Source: Pseudomonas tremae
GTDB taxonomy: Bacteria > Pseudomonadota > Gammaproteobacteria > Pseudomonadales > Pseudomonadaceae
NCBI RefSeq assembly: GCF_001401155.1
Contig: NZ_LJRO01000024.1
Location: 2,499-66,498 of the forward strand
Length of the DNA: 64,000 nucleotides
Direction of reading: 5' to 3'
Positions 26,303 to 35,182 of this stretch are shown in pieces. The position numbers and the translations under genes were made by a program. The first letter of the stretch is position 1, and every line of letters starts with the position of its first letter. Below the pieces are notes generated by a model that was not told the origin of the DNA, ran no database searches, and saw only the letters and a program-made list of their open reading frames with translations.

Positions 26303-28354
26303 TCAGTGCAACGCAGTGCTGCCCTGTCGACCCTGCTTCAGGTAGGCCAGCAATTCCCGAGCGGGCAGCGGCTTGCTGTACAGGTAGCCTTGGCCTTCAT
26401 GGCAGCCTTCGGTCACCACGTAGGCCTCCTGCTCGACAGTCTCCACGCCTTCGGCAATGACTTGCATGCCCAGGCTTTTACCCAACTGGATGATTGCACG
26501 CACAATGGTCGCGTCATCGTCGTCGTCAATGAGGTCCTGAACGAAGCTCTTGTCGATCTTGATCTTGTCCAGTGGCAGGCTTTTCAGGTAACTCAGTGAT
26601 GAGTAACCGGTGCCGAAATCATCGATGGCAATCAGCGCGCCAGAGCGCCGCAGGCTGAGGAGGTGCTGGGCGGCCGTGGTGATGTCTTCCATCAGGCCGG
26701 TTTCAGTGACTTCCAGTTCCAGGCTGCAAGGCGGCAGACGATAGATCTGCAAGAGGTTGTTGACCACGCGTGGCAGCTCGGCATGGTGCAGTTGCACAGT
26801 CGACAGGTTGACCGCCATGCGCAGATCGGTAAAGCCTTGATCGAGCCACTCGCGCAACTGGCGACACGCTTGATCGAGCACCCATTCACCAAGAACGATG
26901 ATAGTGCCGTTTTGTTCGGCCAGAGGAATGAATACGTCTGGCGGCACCAGACCGTGCTCGGGGTGTTGCCAGCGGATCAGCGCCTCCACGCCGACCACGC
27001 GGTGATCGACGTAGCTGATCTGCGGCTGATAGACCAGATAAAGCTGATTGCGTGGCAGGGCTTCGCGCAGGTCTTTTTCGAGTTCACGTCGACGGCGCAT
27101 TTCACTGTCCACGCTGGCAATGTAGAACTGATACCGATTGCGCGAACGGGCCTTGGCCAGGGTCATGGTCTGTTCGGCTTTCTGCAGCAACTTCTCGGTG
27201 CTGTCGCCGTCTTCGGGGAAGAGGGTAATGCCGATGGTCGCTCGCAGCTGGATCTGCTGATCACCCACCACAAAAGGTGCTTCCAGCTCGTCCAGAATGT
27301 TCTGCGCCAGCTCTGCCGCTTCATAGGGTTGCTCGATGTTGGCCTGAACCAGCGCAAACTGATCGCCCCCCAGTCGCGCCAGTGCGCCGAGGCGTCCGCT
27401 GTGAGCGCGCAGCCGGTCTGCCAGGGCCAGCAATAACTGGTCACCCGACTGATAGCTGAACTGTTCGTTGATGCCTTTGAAGTCGTCCAGGCCCACGCAG
27501 AGAATCGCGACCCGATGTTGCTGACGCCCGGCGTCCTCCAGAATCCTGTCCAGCCCGGTCTGCAACTGAAGCCGATTGGGCAGGCCGGTCAGGAAGTCGT
27601 ATTGCGCCATGCGCTGCAGGTTGTTTTCCGCCTCGTGACGCAGGTAGGTATGGCGCTCGATGGAGGCCAGCAACTGATTGGCGGTGTTGACCCATATCCC
27701 CAATTCGTTTTTTTCGTGGCCTTTGAGCAGCGGCAATTGATGCTCGCTGGGCCGGTCCGGATTGATGGCGATCAGGTGCTCGATGATTTTCGACAGCGGC
27801 TTGGTCAGCAACCAGTGATAGACCAAGTACAGAACCAAGCCCATCGCCAGGGCGCGCAGCACGCCAGCGATGAAGATAACCCCGGCATTGAACAGAAAAC
27901 CTTCGCCATAGTTGGCGGTGTCCAGGGTGATACGCAGGTCGCCGTAATACTCGCTGTAAGGGCTGCGGCCCACCAGTTGTGTGGTGAAGCTGCGTTCCTG
28001 GCCGAGGATCAGGTCGGTCAGCCAGCGGGTTGAAGAGGCTTTCAGGGGACGGTCTTTTTCTGCGAGAAGGGTTTCGTTGGGATGGCCGATAGACGCCATG
28101 CGCACCGAGTCATCCTGAAACAGGCCCTCTATGACCTGCATGCCCATCTCGCGATCGAGGCTGTAGACGGCCTGAGTCGAAGGATCGCGGAACATGCCGA
28201 GAATGCGTTCGGCATCATTGGCGACAGTCTGTCGAGTCTTGTACGCATCGAAAACGATTTGCGCACAGCTCAACACGACGCCCACCAGAAGTGCTGAAAG
28301 CAGCACGACGCGCAGCAGCTTCACCGACAGGCTGTTCTTGAGTTCCAGCTTCAA
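26303..28354 (-). CDS. bifA: BifA cyclic-di-GMP phosphodiesterase (GGDQF-EAL)
   Basis: 683 residues from TTG 28354 (MKLELKNSLSVKLLRVVLLSALLVG); AAGGA is seven bases upstream and the N-terminus fits BifA, so the longer in-frame ATG at 28486 is not preferred. Two membrane segments (about 10-33 and 160-185) flank a periplasmic sensor. The GGDEF domain carries the degenerate RLGGDQFAL, and the EAL domain is intact (VEALIRWQHP, LEVTETGLM, DDFGTGYSS, IAEGVET). BifA lowers c-di-GMP, favouring motility and opposing biofilm. It lies next to sodB and icmP as in P. aeruginosa. Confidence 0.93.
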   Translation of the reverse strand: MKLELKNSLSVKLLRVVLLSALLVGVVLSCAQIVFDAYKTRQTVANDAERILGMFRDPSTQAVYSLDREMGMQVIEGLFQDDSVRMASIGHPNETLLAEKDRPLKASSTRWLTDLILGQERSFTTQLVGRSPYSEYYGDLRITLDTANYGEGFLFNAGVIFIAGVLRALAMGLVLYLVYHWLLTKPLSKIIEHLIAINPDRPSEHQLPLLKGHEKNELGIWVNTANQLLASIERHTYLRHEAENNLQRMAQYDFLTGLPNRLQLQTGLDRILEDAGRQQHRVAILCVGLDDFKGINEQFSYQSGDQLLLALADRLRAHSGRLGALARLGGDQFALVQANIEQPYEAAELAQNILDELEAPFVVGDQQIQLRATIGITLFPEDGDSTEKLLQKAEQTMTLAKARSRNRYQFYIASVDSEMRRRRELEKDLREALPRNQLYLVYQPQISYVDHRVVGVEALIRWQHPEHGLVPPDVFIPLAEQNGTIIVLGEWVLDQACRQLREWLDQGFTDLRMAVNLSTVQLHHAELPRVVNNLLQIYRLPPCSLELEVTETGLMEDITTAAQHLLSLRRSGALIAIDDFGTGYSSLSYLKSLPLDKIKIDKSFVQDLIDDDDDATIVRAIIQLGKSLGMQVIAEGVETVEQEAYVVTEGCHEGQGYLYSKPLPARELLAYLKQGRQGSTALH

Positions 28355-28613
28355 TGGCCGTTCCTTAGTTCGTGTCGGAGGGCGAATAACTTCACGGCCC
28401 TCGAAAAACCAGGTGCACCCGCAATGACAACTTAAAGGTGCATCTGGTCGATCTTCGCGTTCCCTGCACCCACCGGCCAAAGCCAACCCAGCGTATCGGG
28501 AGGCAGTAAGCGTAACTTGAGCAGAACACTGTAAAGAATTACGTCGTGGTACGAATCAGTCCGGATTTTTCCGACAATACACAAAGTCCGTGCGGCAGGC
28601 GAAAAAAACATTC

Positions 28614-28627
28614 GTCATTTGTGTGAC
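28614..28627. promoter_or_regulatory. FleQ-box-like palindrome between sodB and bifA (speculative)
   Basis: GTCATTTGTGTGAC has the GTCA-N6-TGAC form of FleQ sites. It lies in the 386-base gap upstream of bifA (28355-28740), about 260 bases from the start codon. The rest of the gap holds the sodB terminator and no gene. Confidence 0.25.
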
Positions 28628-28700
28628 CGACAAGTCTATCTCTGACGCTCAATGCAAGTTCATCGTTCCGGCGGTATTAATCTCCGAATGCGGAACATAA

Positions 28701-28728
28701 AAAAACCCGGCACCGGGCCGGGTTTTTT
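28701..28728 (-). terminator. Terminator of sodB
   Basis: ACCCGGC / GCCGGGT stem with a 5-base loop, A run before and six T after; it is 13 bases from the sodB stop and would work on both strands. Confidence 0.88.
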
Positions 28729-28740
28729 GTGACGCTGGAA

Positions 28741-29322
28741 TCAGGCGGCGTATTGCTGGGCCACGAAGTCCCAGTTTACGAGGTTCCAGAACGCTTCTAC
28801 ATACTTTGGACGCAGGTTGCGGTAGTCGATGTAGTAAGCGTGTTCCCAGACATCGCAGGTCAGCAACGGCTTGTCGCCGCTGGTGATCGGGTTGCCTGCA
28901 CCGATAGTGCTGGCCAGTGCCAGGCTGCCGTCAGCTTTCTTCACCAGCCAGCCCCAGCCGGAGCCGAAGGTGCCGATGGAGGTCTTGCTGAACTCTTCCT
29001 TGAACTTCTCGAACGAGCCGAATGCAGTGTTGATTGCATCAGCCAGCGCGCCGGTAGGCTCGCCGCCGGCGTTTGGCGCCAGGCAGTTCCAGTAGAACGT
29101 GTGGTTCCAGACCTGAGCGGCGTTGTTGAAGATACCGCCCGAAGAAGTCTTGATGATCTCTTCCAGGGTCTTGCCTTCGAACTCGGTGCCTGGCACCAGG
29201 TTGTTCAGGTTCACGACGTAGGTGTTGTGGTGCTTGTCGTGGTGATATTCCAGAGTCTCCGCAGAAATGTGCGGCACCAGAGCGTCTTTGGCGTAGGGCA
29301 GTGGTGGCAATTCAAAAGCCAT
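28741..29322 (-). CDS. sodB: Iron superoxide dismutase SodB
   Basis: 193 residues, [36 protein letters not shown]. The metal ligands are present: His27, the His of [11 protein letters not shown], and the Asp and His of [11 protein letters not shown]. The residues around the active site ([18 protein letters not shown]) are those of the iron type. It removes superoxide in the cytoplasm. Length is normal. A good ribosome-binding site (GGAGA) precedes the ATG. Confidence 0.97.
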   Translation of the reverse strand: MAFELPPLPYAKDALVPHISAETLEYHHDKHHNTYVVNLNNLVPGTEFEGKTLEEIIKTSSGGIFNNAAQVWNHTFYWNCLAPNAGGEPTGALADAINTAFGSFEKFKEEFSKTSIGTFGSGWGWLVKKADGSLALASTIGAGNPITSGDKPLLTCDVWEHAYYIDYRNLRPKYVEAFWNLVNWDFVAQQYAA

Positions 29323-29415
29323 GGTTTATCTCCTTTACAGGTCAATTGCGGTAATCGCACGGCCGATCACGGGCGGCCAGTTACAGCGTGCACCGGGAGT
29401 TTTACTCTTTTGCGG

Positions 29416-29447
29416 CGCAGACCCCGGATCATAGCACCGGGTCTGCG
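29416..29447. other. Stem-loop between sodB and the argO remnant
   Basis: CGCAGACCC / GGGTCTGCG with an inner CGG/CCG forms a strong hairpin in the 190-base gap. It has no T run on either strand, so a terminator role is uncertain. Confidence 0.4.
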
Positions 29448-29512
29448 GCTTAACCACGCAACAACTGTGTGGGATAGAGGTTCCAGCTGTTGCCTGAATG
29501 GACATGAAAACT

Positions 29513-30114
29513 TCAGGCCGAACCGATCAACTGCCACGCCACGCTGAACATCATCACTGCAATCATTGCGTCCAGCAGGCGCCATGTAGCGGGGCGTGCC
29601 AGCCAGGGCGCGAGCCACGCCGCGCCTGCGGCAAGGGCTGAAAACCATATCAGCGAGGCGCTGGCGGCACCGGCCACGTAGGCGCCGGGCACACTTTGTT
29701 GCGCGCCGAGCGAGCCAATCAGCAACACGGTGTCCAGATAAACATGCGGGTTCAGGAGTGTGACGGCCAGAGCGCTCAACAGCACCCACGCAGCGATCTG
29801 ACGCCCACCGCGGCGCCCTGTTCAAGGCTCTGTCGAGAGCAGGCTCGACGCAGCGCCAGCGCGCCATACCAACTGAGGAAAATCACACCGCCCCAGCGCG
29901 CCACGCCCAGCAAGGTCGGGTTAGCTGCCAGCACACTGGCCAGGCCGAATACCCCGGCAGCGACCAGTATCACGTCGCAGACAATGCACAGCAGGGCAAC
30001 GGGAGCTGCGTGTTCACGACGCAAGCCTTGAGCCAGGACGAATGCGTTTTGCGAACCGATGGCCATGATCAGCCCTGCCGCTATCAGCAGGCCGTTGAGG
30101 TAGCTTTGCCACAT
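29513..30114 (-). pseudogene. argO: LysE/ArgO-family amino-acid exporter, frameshifted
   Basis: The N-terminal half starts at ATG 30114 (MWQSYLNGLLIAAGLIMAIGSQNAFVLAQGLRREH) and reads to a stop near 29776. The C-terminal half (LLSALAVTLLNPHVYLDTVLLIGSLGAQ ... AWQLIGSA) continues in another frame to 29513. The frames join if one G is added to the GTGGGC run at about 29804-29808 (plus-strand CCC), giving AAVGRQIAAWVLLSALAVTLLNPH. Joined, the protein is about 200 residues with six membrane segments, the family norm. ArgO exports arginine/lysine under control of ArgP, whose gene is divergent and intact. It may be a true inactivating mutation or a sequence error. Confidence 0.85.
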
Positions 30115-30209
30115 GGAAAATGTCCCGTCGAGCTGATTAAGGTGGCGATTCTGTTGTGTTGAACGGTATAAGGAAAACCAATAATGCTGATCGCCCATTA
30201 GGAAAAGTG

Positions 30210-31109
30210 ATGTTCGATTACAAGTTGTTGGCAGCGCTTGCGGCGGTTATCGAACAGGCTGGCTTCGAGCGTGCTGCTCAGGTGCTTGGCCTGTCCCAGT
30301 CGGCGGTTTCACAGCGCATCAAACTGCTCGAAGCGCGCGTTGGTCAGCCGGTGCTGGTGCGCGCGACGCCTCCCGCCCCGACCGACATCGGGCGACGTCT
30401 GCTCAATCATGTGCAACAGGTACGTCTGCTGGAGCGTGACTTGCTCAGCCAGGTGCCGTCGCTGGATGAGGATGGCATGCCCGAGCGCTTGCGAATCGCC
30501 TTGAATGCAGACAGTCTCGCGACCTGGTGGGCATCGGCAGTGGGCGCGTTCTGCGCGCAACATCGGCTGTTGCTCGATCTGGTCGTCGAAGATCAGGACG
30601 TCGGGCTCAAACGTATGCGGGCTGGCGACGTTGCGGCCTGCCTGTGTGGCAGCGAACGCCCTGTGGCCGGAGCGCGCAGCCTGTTGCTGGGTGCAATGCG
30701 TTATCGCGCGCTGGCCAGTCCGGCATTTATCGAGCGGCATTTCCCGGACGGTGTCAGCGCTGAAAAACTGTCCAGATCGGCAGCGCTGGTGTACGGACCG
30801 GACGATTTGCTGCAGCATCGCTACCTGGCACTGCTGGGGGTGCAGGACGGTTTCGAACACCACCTGTGCCCGTCATCCGAAGGGTTCATCCGTATGATCG
30901 AGGCCGGTATGGGGTGGGGGCTGGCGCCCGAGCTGCAGGTGCGCGAGCAATTGCATAATGGCACGTTGGGTGAGCTGCTCCCCGAGCGCTACATCGATGT
31001 GCCGTTGTACTGGCATCATTGGCGCAACGGCGGTCAGTTGCTCACGCGTCTCACCGAACACCTTGCGCAACACTCGGCGCGCTGGCTGGTGCCGCTTGGC
31101 GAAGAATGA
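30210..31109 (+). CDS. argP: ArgP-type LysR transcriptional regulator
   Basis: 299 residues from ATG 30210 (MFDYKLLAALAAVIEQAGFERAAQVLGLSQSAVSQRIKLLE), with AGGAAA just upstream; a longer frame from 30156 lacks support. Residues 1-60 are the winged helix-turn-helix and 90-295 the LysR effector domain. ArgP family members sense lysine and arginine and activate the divergent exporter gene argO. The 95-base gap between the two starts should hold the shared operator. Here the partner exporter is frameshifted. Confidence 0.9.
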   Translation: MFDYKLLAALAAVIEQAGFERAAQVLGLSQSAVSQRIKLLEARVGQPVLVRATPPAPTDIGRRLLNHVQQVRLLERDLLSQVPSLDEDGMPERLRIALNADSLATWWASAVGAFCAQHRLLLDLVVEDQDVGLKRMRAGDVAACLCGSERPVAGARSLLLGAMRYRALASPAFIERHFPDGVSAEKLSRSAALVYGPDDLLQHRYLALLGVQDGFEHHLCPSSEGFIRMIEAGMGWGLAPELQVREQLHNGTLGELLPERYIDVPLYWHHWRNGGQLLTRLTEHLAQHSARWLVPLGEE

Positions 31110-31182
31110 TCGTCAGTACGATCATGTGTAATTCATGCAGGCAGGTTGTTGCCTTTCTGCAGACCTGTTAATGGAGCGGTAA

Positions 31183-32175
31183 ATGAAGATTCTGGTCACC
31201 GGCGCAAGCGGCTTCATCGGGGGACGCTTCGCGCGTTTCGCCTTGGAGCAGGGCATGAGCGTGCGGATCAATGGCCGTCGTGCCGAAGGTGTCGAGCATC
31301 TGGTCAGGCGTGGCGCCGAATTCGTTCAGGGCGACCTCGCCGATCCTTATCTTGTCCGTGCATTGTGCGACGACGTCGAGGCAGTGGTGCATTGCGCAGG
31401 TGCCGTCGGTGTATGGGGGCGTCGTCAGGATTTCTTGCAGGGTAACGTGCAACTGACCGAGAACATCGTCGAAGCCTGCCTGAAACAAAGAGTAAGAAGG
31501 CTGGTCCATCTGTCATCGCCATCAATCTATTTTGATGGGCGCTCCCGGCGTGACATCAAGGAAGAACAGGTCCCCAAGCGTTTTCACAACCATTACGCGG
31601 CGACCAAATACCTGGCGGAACAGAAGGTGTTCGGCGCCGAGGAGTTCGGGCTGGAAGTTATTGCCTTGCGGCCGCGCTTTGTCACCGGTGCAGGCGACAA
31701 CAGCATTTTCCCGCGCCTGCTGCACATGCAGCGCAAGAAACGATTGTCGATTGTCGGCAACGGCCTGAACGTGGTGGATTTCACCAGCATGCAAAACCTC
31801 AACGAAGCCCTGTTGAGCAGCTTGCTGGCGACCGGAGCGGCATTGGGCAAGGCCTACAACATCAGCAATGGCACGCCGGTACCGCTGTGGGACGCGATCA
31901 ACTACGTGATGCGGCAAATGCACTTGCCTCAGGTTACCCGTTATCGTTCATACGGCCTGGCCTACAGCGCGGCGGCGATTAACGAAGGTGCCTGTATGCT
32001 CTGGCCGGGCAGACCTGAACCTACCCTGTCGAGGCTGGGGATGCAGGTCATGAACAAGGATTTTACGCTTGATATCAGCCGCGCCAGGCATTATCTGGAC
32101 TATCAGCCTCAAGTCAGTCTATGGACGGCGCTGGATGAGTTCTGTGGCTGGTGGCAGGCACAGCACGCAATCTGA
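31183..32175 (+). CDS. NAD(P)-dependent epimerase/dehydratase (extended SDR)
   Basis: 330 residues with TGASGFIG at the N-terminus (Rossmann motif), HCAGAVG, catalytic Ser in VHLSSPSIYF and YAATK as the active-site Tyr and Lys. The sequence resembles 3-beta-hydroxysteroid dehydrogenase / NSDHL-like extended SDRs, but the substrate is unknown. A single gene with GGAGCGGTAA before ATG 31183. Confidence 0.88.
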   Translation: MKILVTGASGFIGGRFARFALEQGMSVRINGRRAEGVEHLVRRGAEFVQGDLADPYLVRALCDDVEAVVHCAGAVGVWGRRQDFLQGNVQLTENIVEACLKQRVRRLVHLSSPSIYFDGRSRRDIKEEQVPKRFHNHYAATKYLAEQKVFGAEEFGLEVIALRPRFVTGAGDNSIFPRLLHMQRKKRLSIVGNGLNVVDFTSMQNLNEALLSSLLATGAALGKAYNISNGTPVPLWDAINYVMRQMHLPQVTRYRSYGLAYSAAAINEGACMLWPGRPEPTLSRLGMQVMNKDFTLDISRARHYLDYQPQVSLWTALDEFCGWWQAQHAI

Positions 32176-32259
32176 ATGCGGTAGTGGCACAGTGAGATTG
32201 AACAGGCGCTGTTGTTATACTGCCCGACTTTGGTTTAACAGCTTCCTGAAGGGTTATTC

Positions 32260-33111
32260 ATGCGCAACGATCCATACGATGACGTCGATGACGTTCCCAG
32301 CCTTAGCGCCAAGGACGACGATGATGACTTCGAGCCTGGCAATGGCGCGCGCGAGCGCACCACGGTCTATTCGCGCACCACGCCTGTGGTCAAGGTAAAG
32401 GGGCCGAGTACCGGCCCGTTGTGGGCATTGGTCGGCGCGCTGTTCATTGCTTTTTGCGGTCTGGGCTGGTGGAGTTTTCAGCAGGTTTCTCTGATGGAGC
32501 AGCAACTGGTCGCCACCCAGGAGAGCTTTGCACGCATCAGCGAAGAAGCTGCCGGACGCTTGCAGGATATTTCCGGCAAGGTGGTCGCGAACGAAGCGCT
32601 GTCCAGTGACGGAGAAGCGCTCAAACAGCGTATCAAGCTGTTGGAAGCGCAGCTGGAAGATCAGGACAAGCAGCGTGAGGGCGTCGAGGGCCAGCAGGGC
32701 AGTCTCGACAAGCGTCTGGAACAGATGGCTGCGCAAACCGCTCAGCAGCAGACCGAAAGCGCACAGCTGCAAGAGCAACTGAAAGCCGTCGTGGCTGAAC
32801 TGGCAACCCTGAAGTCGTCTTTGCCTGACCTGAAAACGGCACAGTCCGAGCAGGGCAAGCTGGACACGCAAATCAAAAGCCTGGCGGCTGATGTGGCGAC
32901 ACTGAAGAAACAGGGCGATCCGTCGGCCGCCATTGCGCGGGTCGAGCAGGACCTGATGGTGCTCAAAAGCGAGCAGGAGAATCGTCCGGCACCGTCAGCA
33001 GGAACCAACACCGCTGAGTTCGATGCGTTTCGTGCTCAGGTAACCCGCAACATAAATACCCTTACCAGCCAGATTCAGAACCTGTCTCAGCAGCTCAACT
33101 CACGCCGTTGA
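32260..33111 (+). CDS. Inner-membrane coiled-coil protein, unknown function
   Basis: 283 residues. A very acidic, disordered N-terminus (residues 1-40, with DDDDDFEPG) precedes one membrane segment (about 50-70, LWALVGALFIAFCGLGWWSF). A long coiled coil follows (about 75-240; heptads rich in Leu, Gln, Lys and Glu) and a short Ser/Gln-rich tail. The topology is cytoplasmic N-terminus with a periplasmic coiled coil. It is a conserved Pseudomonas protein type with no known function, perhaps a scaffold. Confidence 0.82.
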   Translation: MRNDPYDDVDDVPSLSAKDDDDDFEPGNGARERTTVYSRTTPVVKVKGPSTGPLWALVGALFIAFCGLGWWSFQQVSLMEQQLVATQESFARISEEAAGRLQDISGKVVANEALSSDGEALKQRIKLLEAQLEDQDKQREGVEGQQGSLDKRLEQMAAQTAQQQTESAQLQEQLKAVVAELATLKSSLPDLKTAQSEQGKLDTQIKSLAADVATLKKQGDPSAAIARVEQDLMVLKSEQENRPAPSAGTNTAEFDAFRAQVTRNINTLTSQIQNLSQQLNSRR

Positions 33112-33120
33112 TGCCGTGCA

Positions 33121-33150
33121 TTGCCTGTCGCGATTTGTCGCAGCAGGCAA
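33121..33150 (+). terminator. Stem-loop after the coiled-coil gene
   Basis: TTGCCTG / CAGGCAA with an inner GCGA-TTTG-TCGC hairpin. No T run follows directly, so termination is only probable. Confidence 0.45.
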
Positions 33151-33251
33151 GTGCAACCGCCACGATTTTTCTCCTCGTTAAATAGTTATGTGCTTGCCGG
33201 TTAGAGGAGGGCTTACGCTTGCCTGGCTGTTAACTAAATGGATACTCAGGA

Positions 33252-34031
33252 ATGAATGGAATCATTGATATGGATACCGATACCGCACAACAAACGACCG
33301 AACAGGTACACAGTCCGGCTGAGGACATGGGCAAGTGGGCAGACGAACCTGCCATGATGAGCTCACCTCCCGAGGGGGATGCGCCAGCAAGCCCGGACTT
33401 CACACCTATCCAGCACGCACCTCAGGTAAGGGTCAAGCCACCTGTGAAACCTCAGGTCAAGGTGGTTAGCCCGCTGAAGCCACCCGTGACACCGCCTGTG
33501 AAGCCACCGGCCAAGGTGGTTGAGCCGCTGAAGCCACCCGTGAAGCCGCCTGTGAAACCTCGGGTCAAGGTAGTGGATCCGCAGAAGCCACATGTGAAAC
33601 CTCCGGTAACACCAAGCGTAAAACCCTCTACCAACCCAAAGGTTGTGCAGACAACGCCGCCGGTCCCTGAAGCGCCTTCGCGTCTGGACAAGCTACTGGC
33701 AGTCGTCAATACCGTCACTGGCGTTTTACAACTGGTCCACCCGCTCAATAGCGTTTTCAACCCTAATGGTACGGTCAGTCACCCTGACGGAAGTGTTGCC
33801 GCTGCAGATGGCGAGTCCGTGACTCGTCCCGACGGCACCACGCAGCATCTGGATGGCACCACCGTCCATGCAGATGGTTCGATCGAGCACCCCGATGGTG
33901 CGGTTCTGCACAAGGACGGCACTTGGGTCATGGCTGATGGCTCGGTCAACTACCCGGACGGGCGCTGGAAGTTGCCGGATGGCACCATCACTGATGCCGA
34001 AGGCAATGTGTTAGGAATAGTCGCGACCTAG
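33252..34031 (+). CDS. Proline-repeat and PDG-heptad-repeat protein, unknown function
   Basis: 259 residues (253 if it starts at the in-frame ATG at 33270, which is better spaced from a GGA). There is no signal peptide. Residues 1-58 are acidic. Residues 63-116 are three 18-residue repeats (PPVKP-VKVV-PLKPPVT), followed by a degenerate fourth. Residues 141-165 form a short hydrophobic amphipathic stretch. About residues 170-254 hold twelve ~7-residue units of the form x-P/A-D-G-S/T-V-x (NPNGTVS, HPDGSVA, RPDGTTQ, HADGSIE, YPDGRWK, LPDGTIT). Each unit probably makes a strand and a turn, which suggests a beta-solenoid-like fold. I do not recognise the family. Confidence 0.75.
   Translation: MNGIIDMDTDTAQQTTEQVHSPAEDMGKWADEPAMMSSPPEGDAPASPDFTPIQHAPQVRVKPPVKPQVKVVSPLKPPVTPPVKPPAKVVEPLKPPVKPPVKPRVKVVDPQKPHVKPPVTPSVKPSTNPKVVQTTPPVPEAPSRLDKLLAVVNTVTGVLQLVHPLNSVFNPNGTVSHPDGSVAAADGESVTRPDGTTQHLDGTTVHADGSIEHPDGAVLHKDGTWVMADGSVNYPDGRWKLPDGTITDAEGNVLGIVAT
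33438..33599 (+). repeat. Three tandem 54-base units inside the repeat protein
   Basis: Units beginning at 33438, 33492 and 33546 encode PPVKP[QPR][VA]KVV[SED]P[LQ]KPPV-like 18-residue repeats. They are imperfect at the DNA level, so they have diverged and are not a recent duplication. Confidence 0.75.
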
Positions 34032-34061
34032 ATTGCGTTTGAAGCGCAATAAATTCAGACG

Positions 34062-34094
34062 AAAAAACCCTGGCTCTTGCGAGTCAGGGTTTTT
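34062..34094. terminator. Bidirectional terminator between the repeat protein gene and xenB
   Basis: CCCTGGCTC / GAGTCAGGG stem (one G-T pair) with a 4-base TTGC loop, six A upstream and five T downstream. It lies between convergent genes. Confidence 0.9.
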
Positions 34095-34111
34095 GCTGTT
34101 GCAGCGTCGGG

Positions 34112-35161
34112 TTACAGGCGCGGGTAGTCGATGTAGCCGACCGGCCCCTTGGCGTAGAAGGTGTCAGGGTGCGGTTCGTTCAGCGGCGCATCGCTGGCCA
34201 GACGCTCTGGCAGGTCCGGGTTGGCAATGTAAGGCACGCCGAACGCTATGGCATCGGCCTTGCCTTCTGCCAGCCACGCATTGGCAGTGTTCTTGGTGAA
34301 TTTCTCGTTGGCGATATACACACCGCCGAAGGCTTCTTTCAACTGCGGGCCAAGGCTGTCTTCAGCATCATGCTCACGGGCGCAGATGAACGCGATACCG
34401 CGCTTGCCGAGCTCTTTGGCCACGTAGCCAAAAGTTTCGGCACGGCTTTCATCGCTCATGTCATGCATGTCGGCGCGAGGCGAGAGATGCACGCCGACGC
34501 GACCAGCGCCCCAGACTTCAATGACTGCATCAGTCACTTCCAGCAGCAGACGAGCGCGATTCTCCACCGAGCCGCCGTACTGATCTGTGCGCTGATTGGA
34601 CCCCGTCAGCAGGAACTGCTCAAGCAGGTAGCCGTTGGCACCGTGGACCTCGACACCATCGAAACCCGCCGCTTTGGCGTTTTCTGCACCGATGCGATAG
34701 GCCTCGACGATGTCGCCGATTTCCGCCAGCTCCAGTGCGCGCGGTACCGGCAGCGGAGTGATAGGGCGCATCAGGCTTACATGGCCTTCGGCAGCAATGG
34801 CACTTGGCGCAACCGGAGTTTCGCCATTCAGGTACGAAGGGTGGGAAATGCGGCCTACGTGCCACAGCTGCAAGACGATGCGGCCGCCAGCGTTGTGTAC
34901 GGCTTTGGTGATGTTGCTCCAGCCGCGAACCTGATCGTTGGACCAGATGCCGGGGGTGTCCGGGTAACCCACGCCCATCGGCGTTACCGAGGTGGCTTCA
35001 GTCAGGATCAGGCCTGCCGAAGCGCGCTGCACGTAATACTCGGACATCATTGCATTGGGCACGCGGCCTTCGTCGGCGCGGCAGCGTGTCAGGGGCGCCA
35101 TGATGATGCGGTTGGGCAGTTGCAGATCGCCAATGGTGATCGGGTCAAAGATAGTCGTCAT
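34112..35161 (-). CDS. xenB: Old-yellow-enzyme-family alkene reductase (xenobiotic reductase XenB)
   Basis: 349 residues, an FMN-containing (beta/alpha)8 barrel. Seen are LPNRIIMAPLTRCRA at the N-terminus, the LQLWHVGRISHP segment, the VEVHGANGYLLEQFL active site (His and Asn that bind the phenolic or carbonyl substrate) and the RTDQYGGSVENRARLLLEVTDAV FMN-phosphate region. It reduces activated alkenes and nitro compounds with NAD(P)H. It is third in an operon with the repressor and an exporter, which supports a detoxification role. Confidence 0.92.
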   Translation of the reverse strand: MTTIFDPITIGDLQLPNRIIMAPLTRCRADEGRVPNAMMSEYYVQRASAGLILTEATSVTPMGVGYPDTPGIWSNDQVRGWSNITKAVHNAGGRIVLQLWHVGRISHPSYLNGETPVAPSAIAAEGHVSLMRPITPLPVPRALELAEIGDIVEAYRIGAENAKAAGFDGVEVHGANGYLLEQFLLTGSNQRTDQYGGSVENRARLLLEVTDAVIEVWGAGRVGVHLSPRADMHDMSDESRAETFGYVAKELGKRGIAFICAREHDAEDSLGPQLKEAFGGVYIANEKFTKNTANAWLAEGKADAIAFGVPYIANPDLPERLASDAPLNEPHPDTFYAKGPVGYIDYPRL

Positions 35162-35182
35162 GTATCGAATCCTCGGGATTGA

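Noticed and set aside
33438..33599. CRISPR-like tandem repeats
   Set aside because: The repeats are in-frame coding units without spacers, so they are protein repeats.
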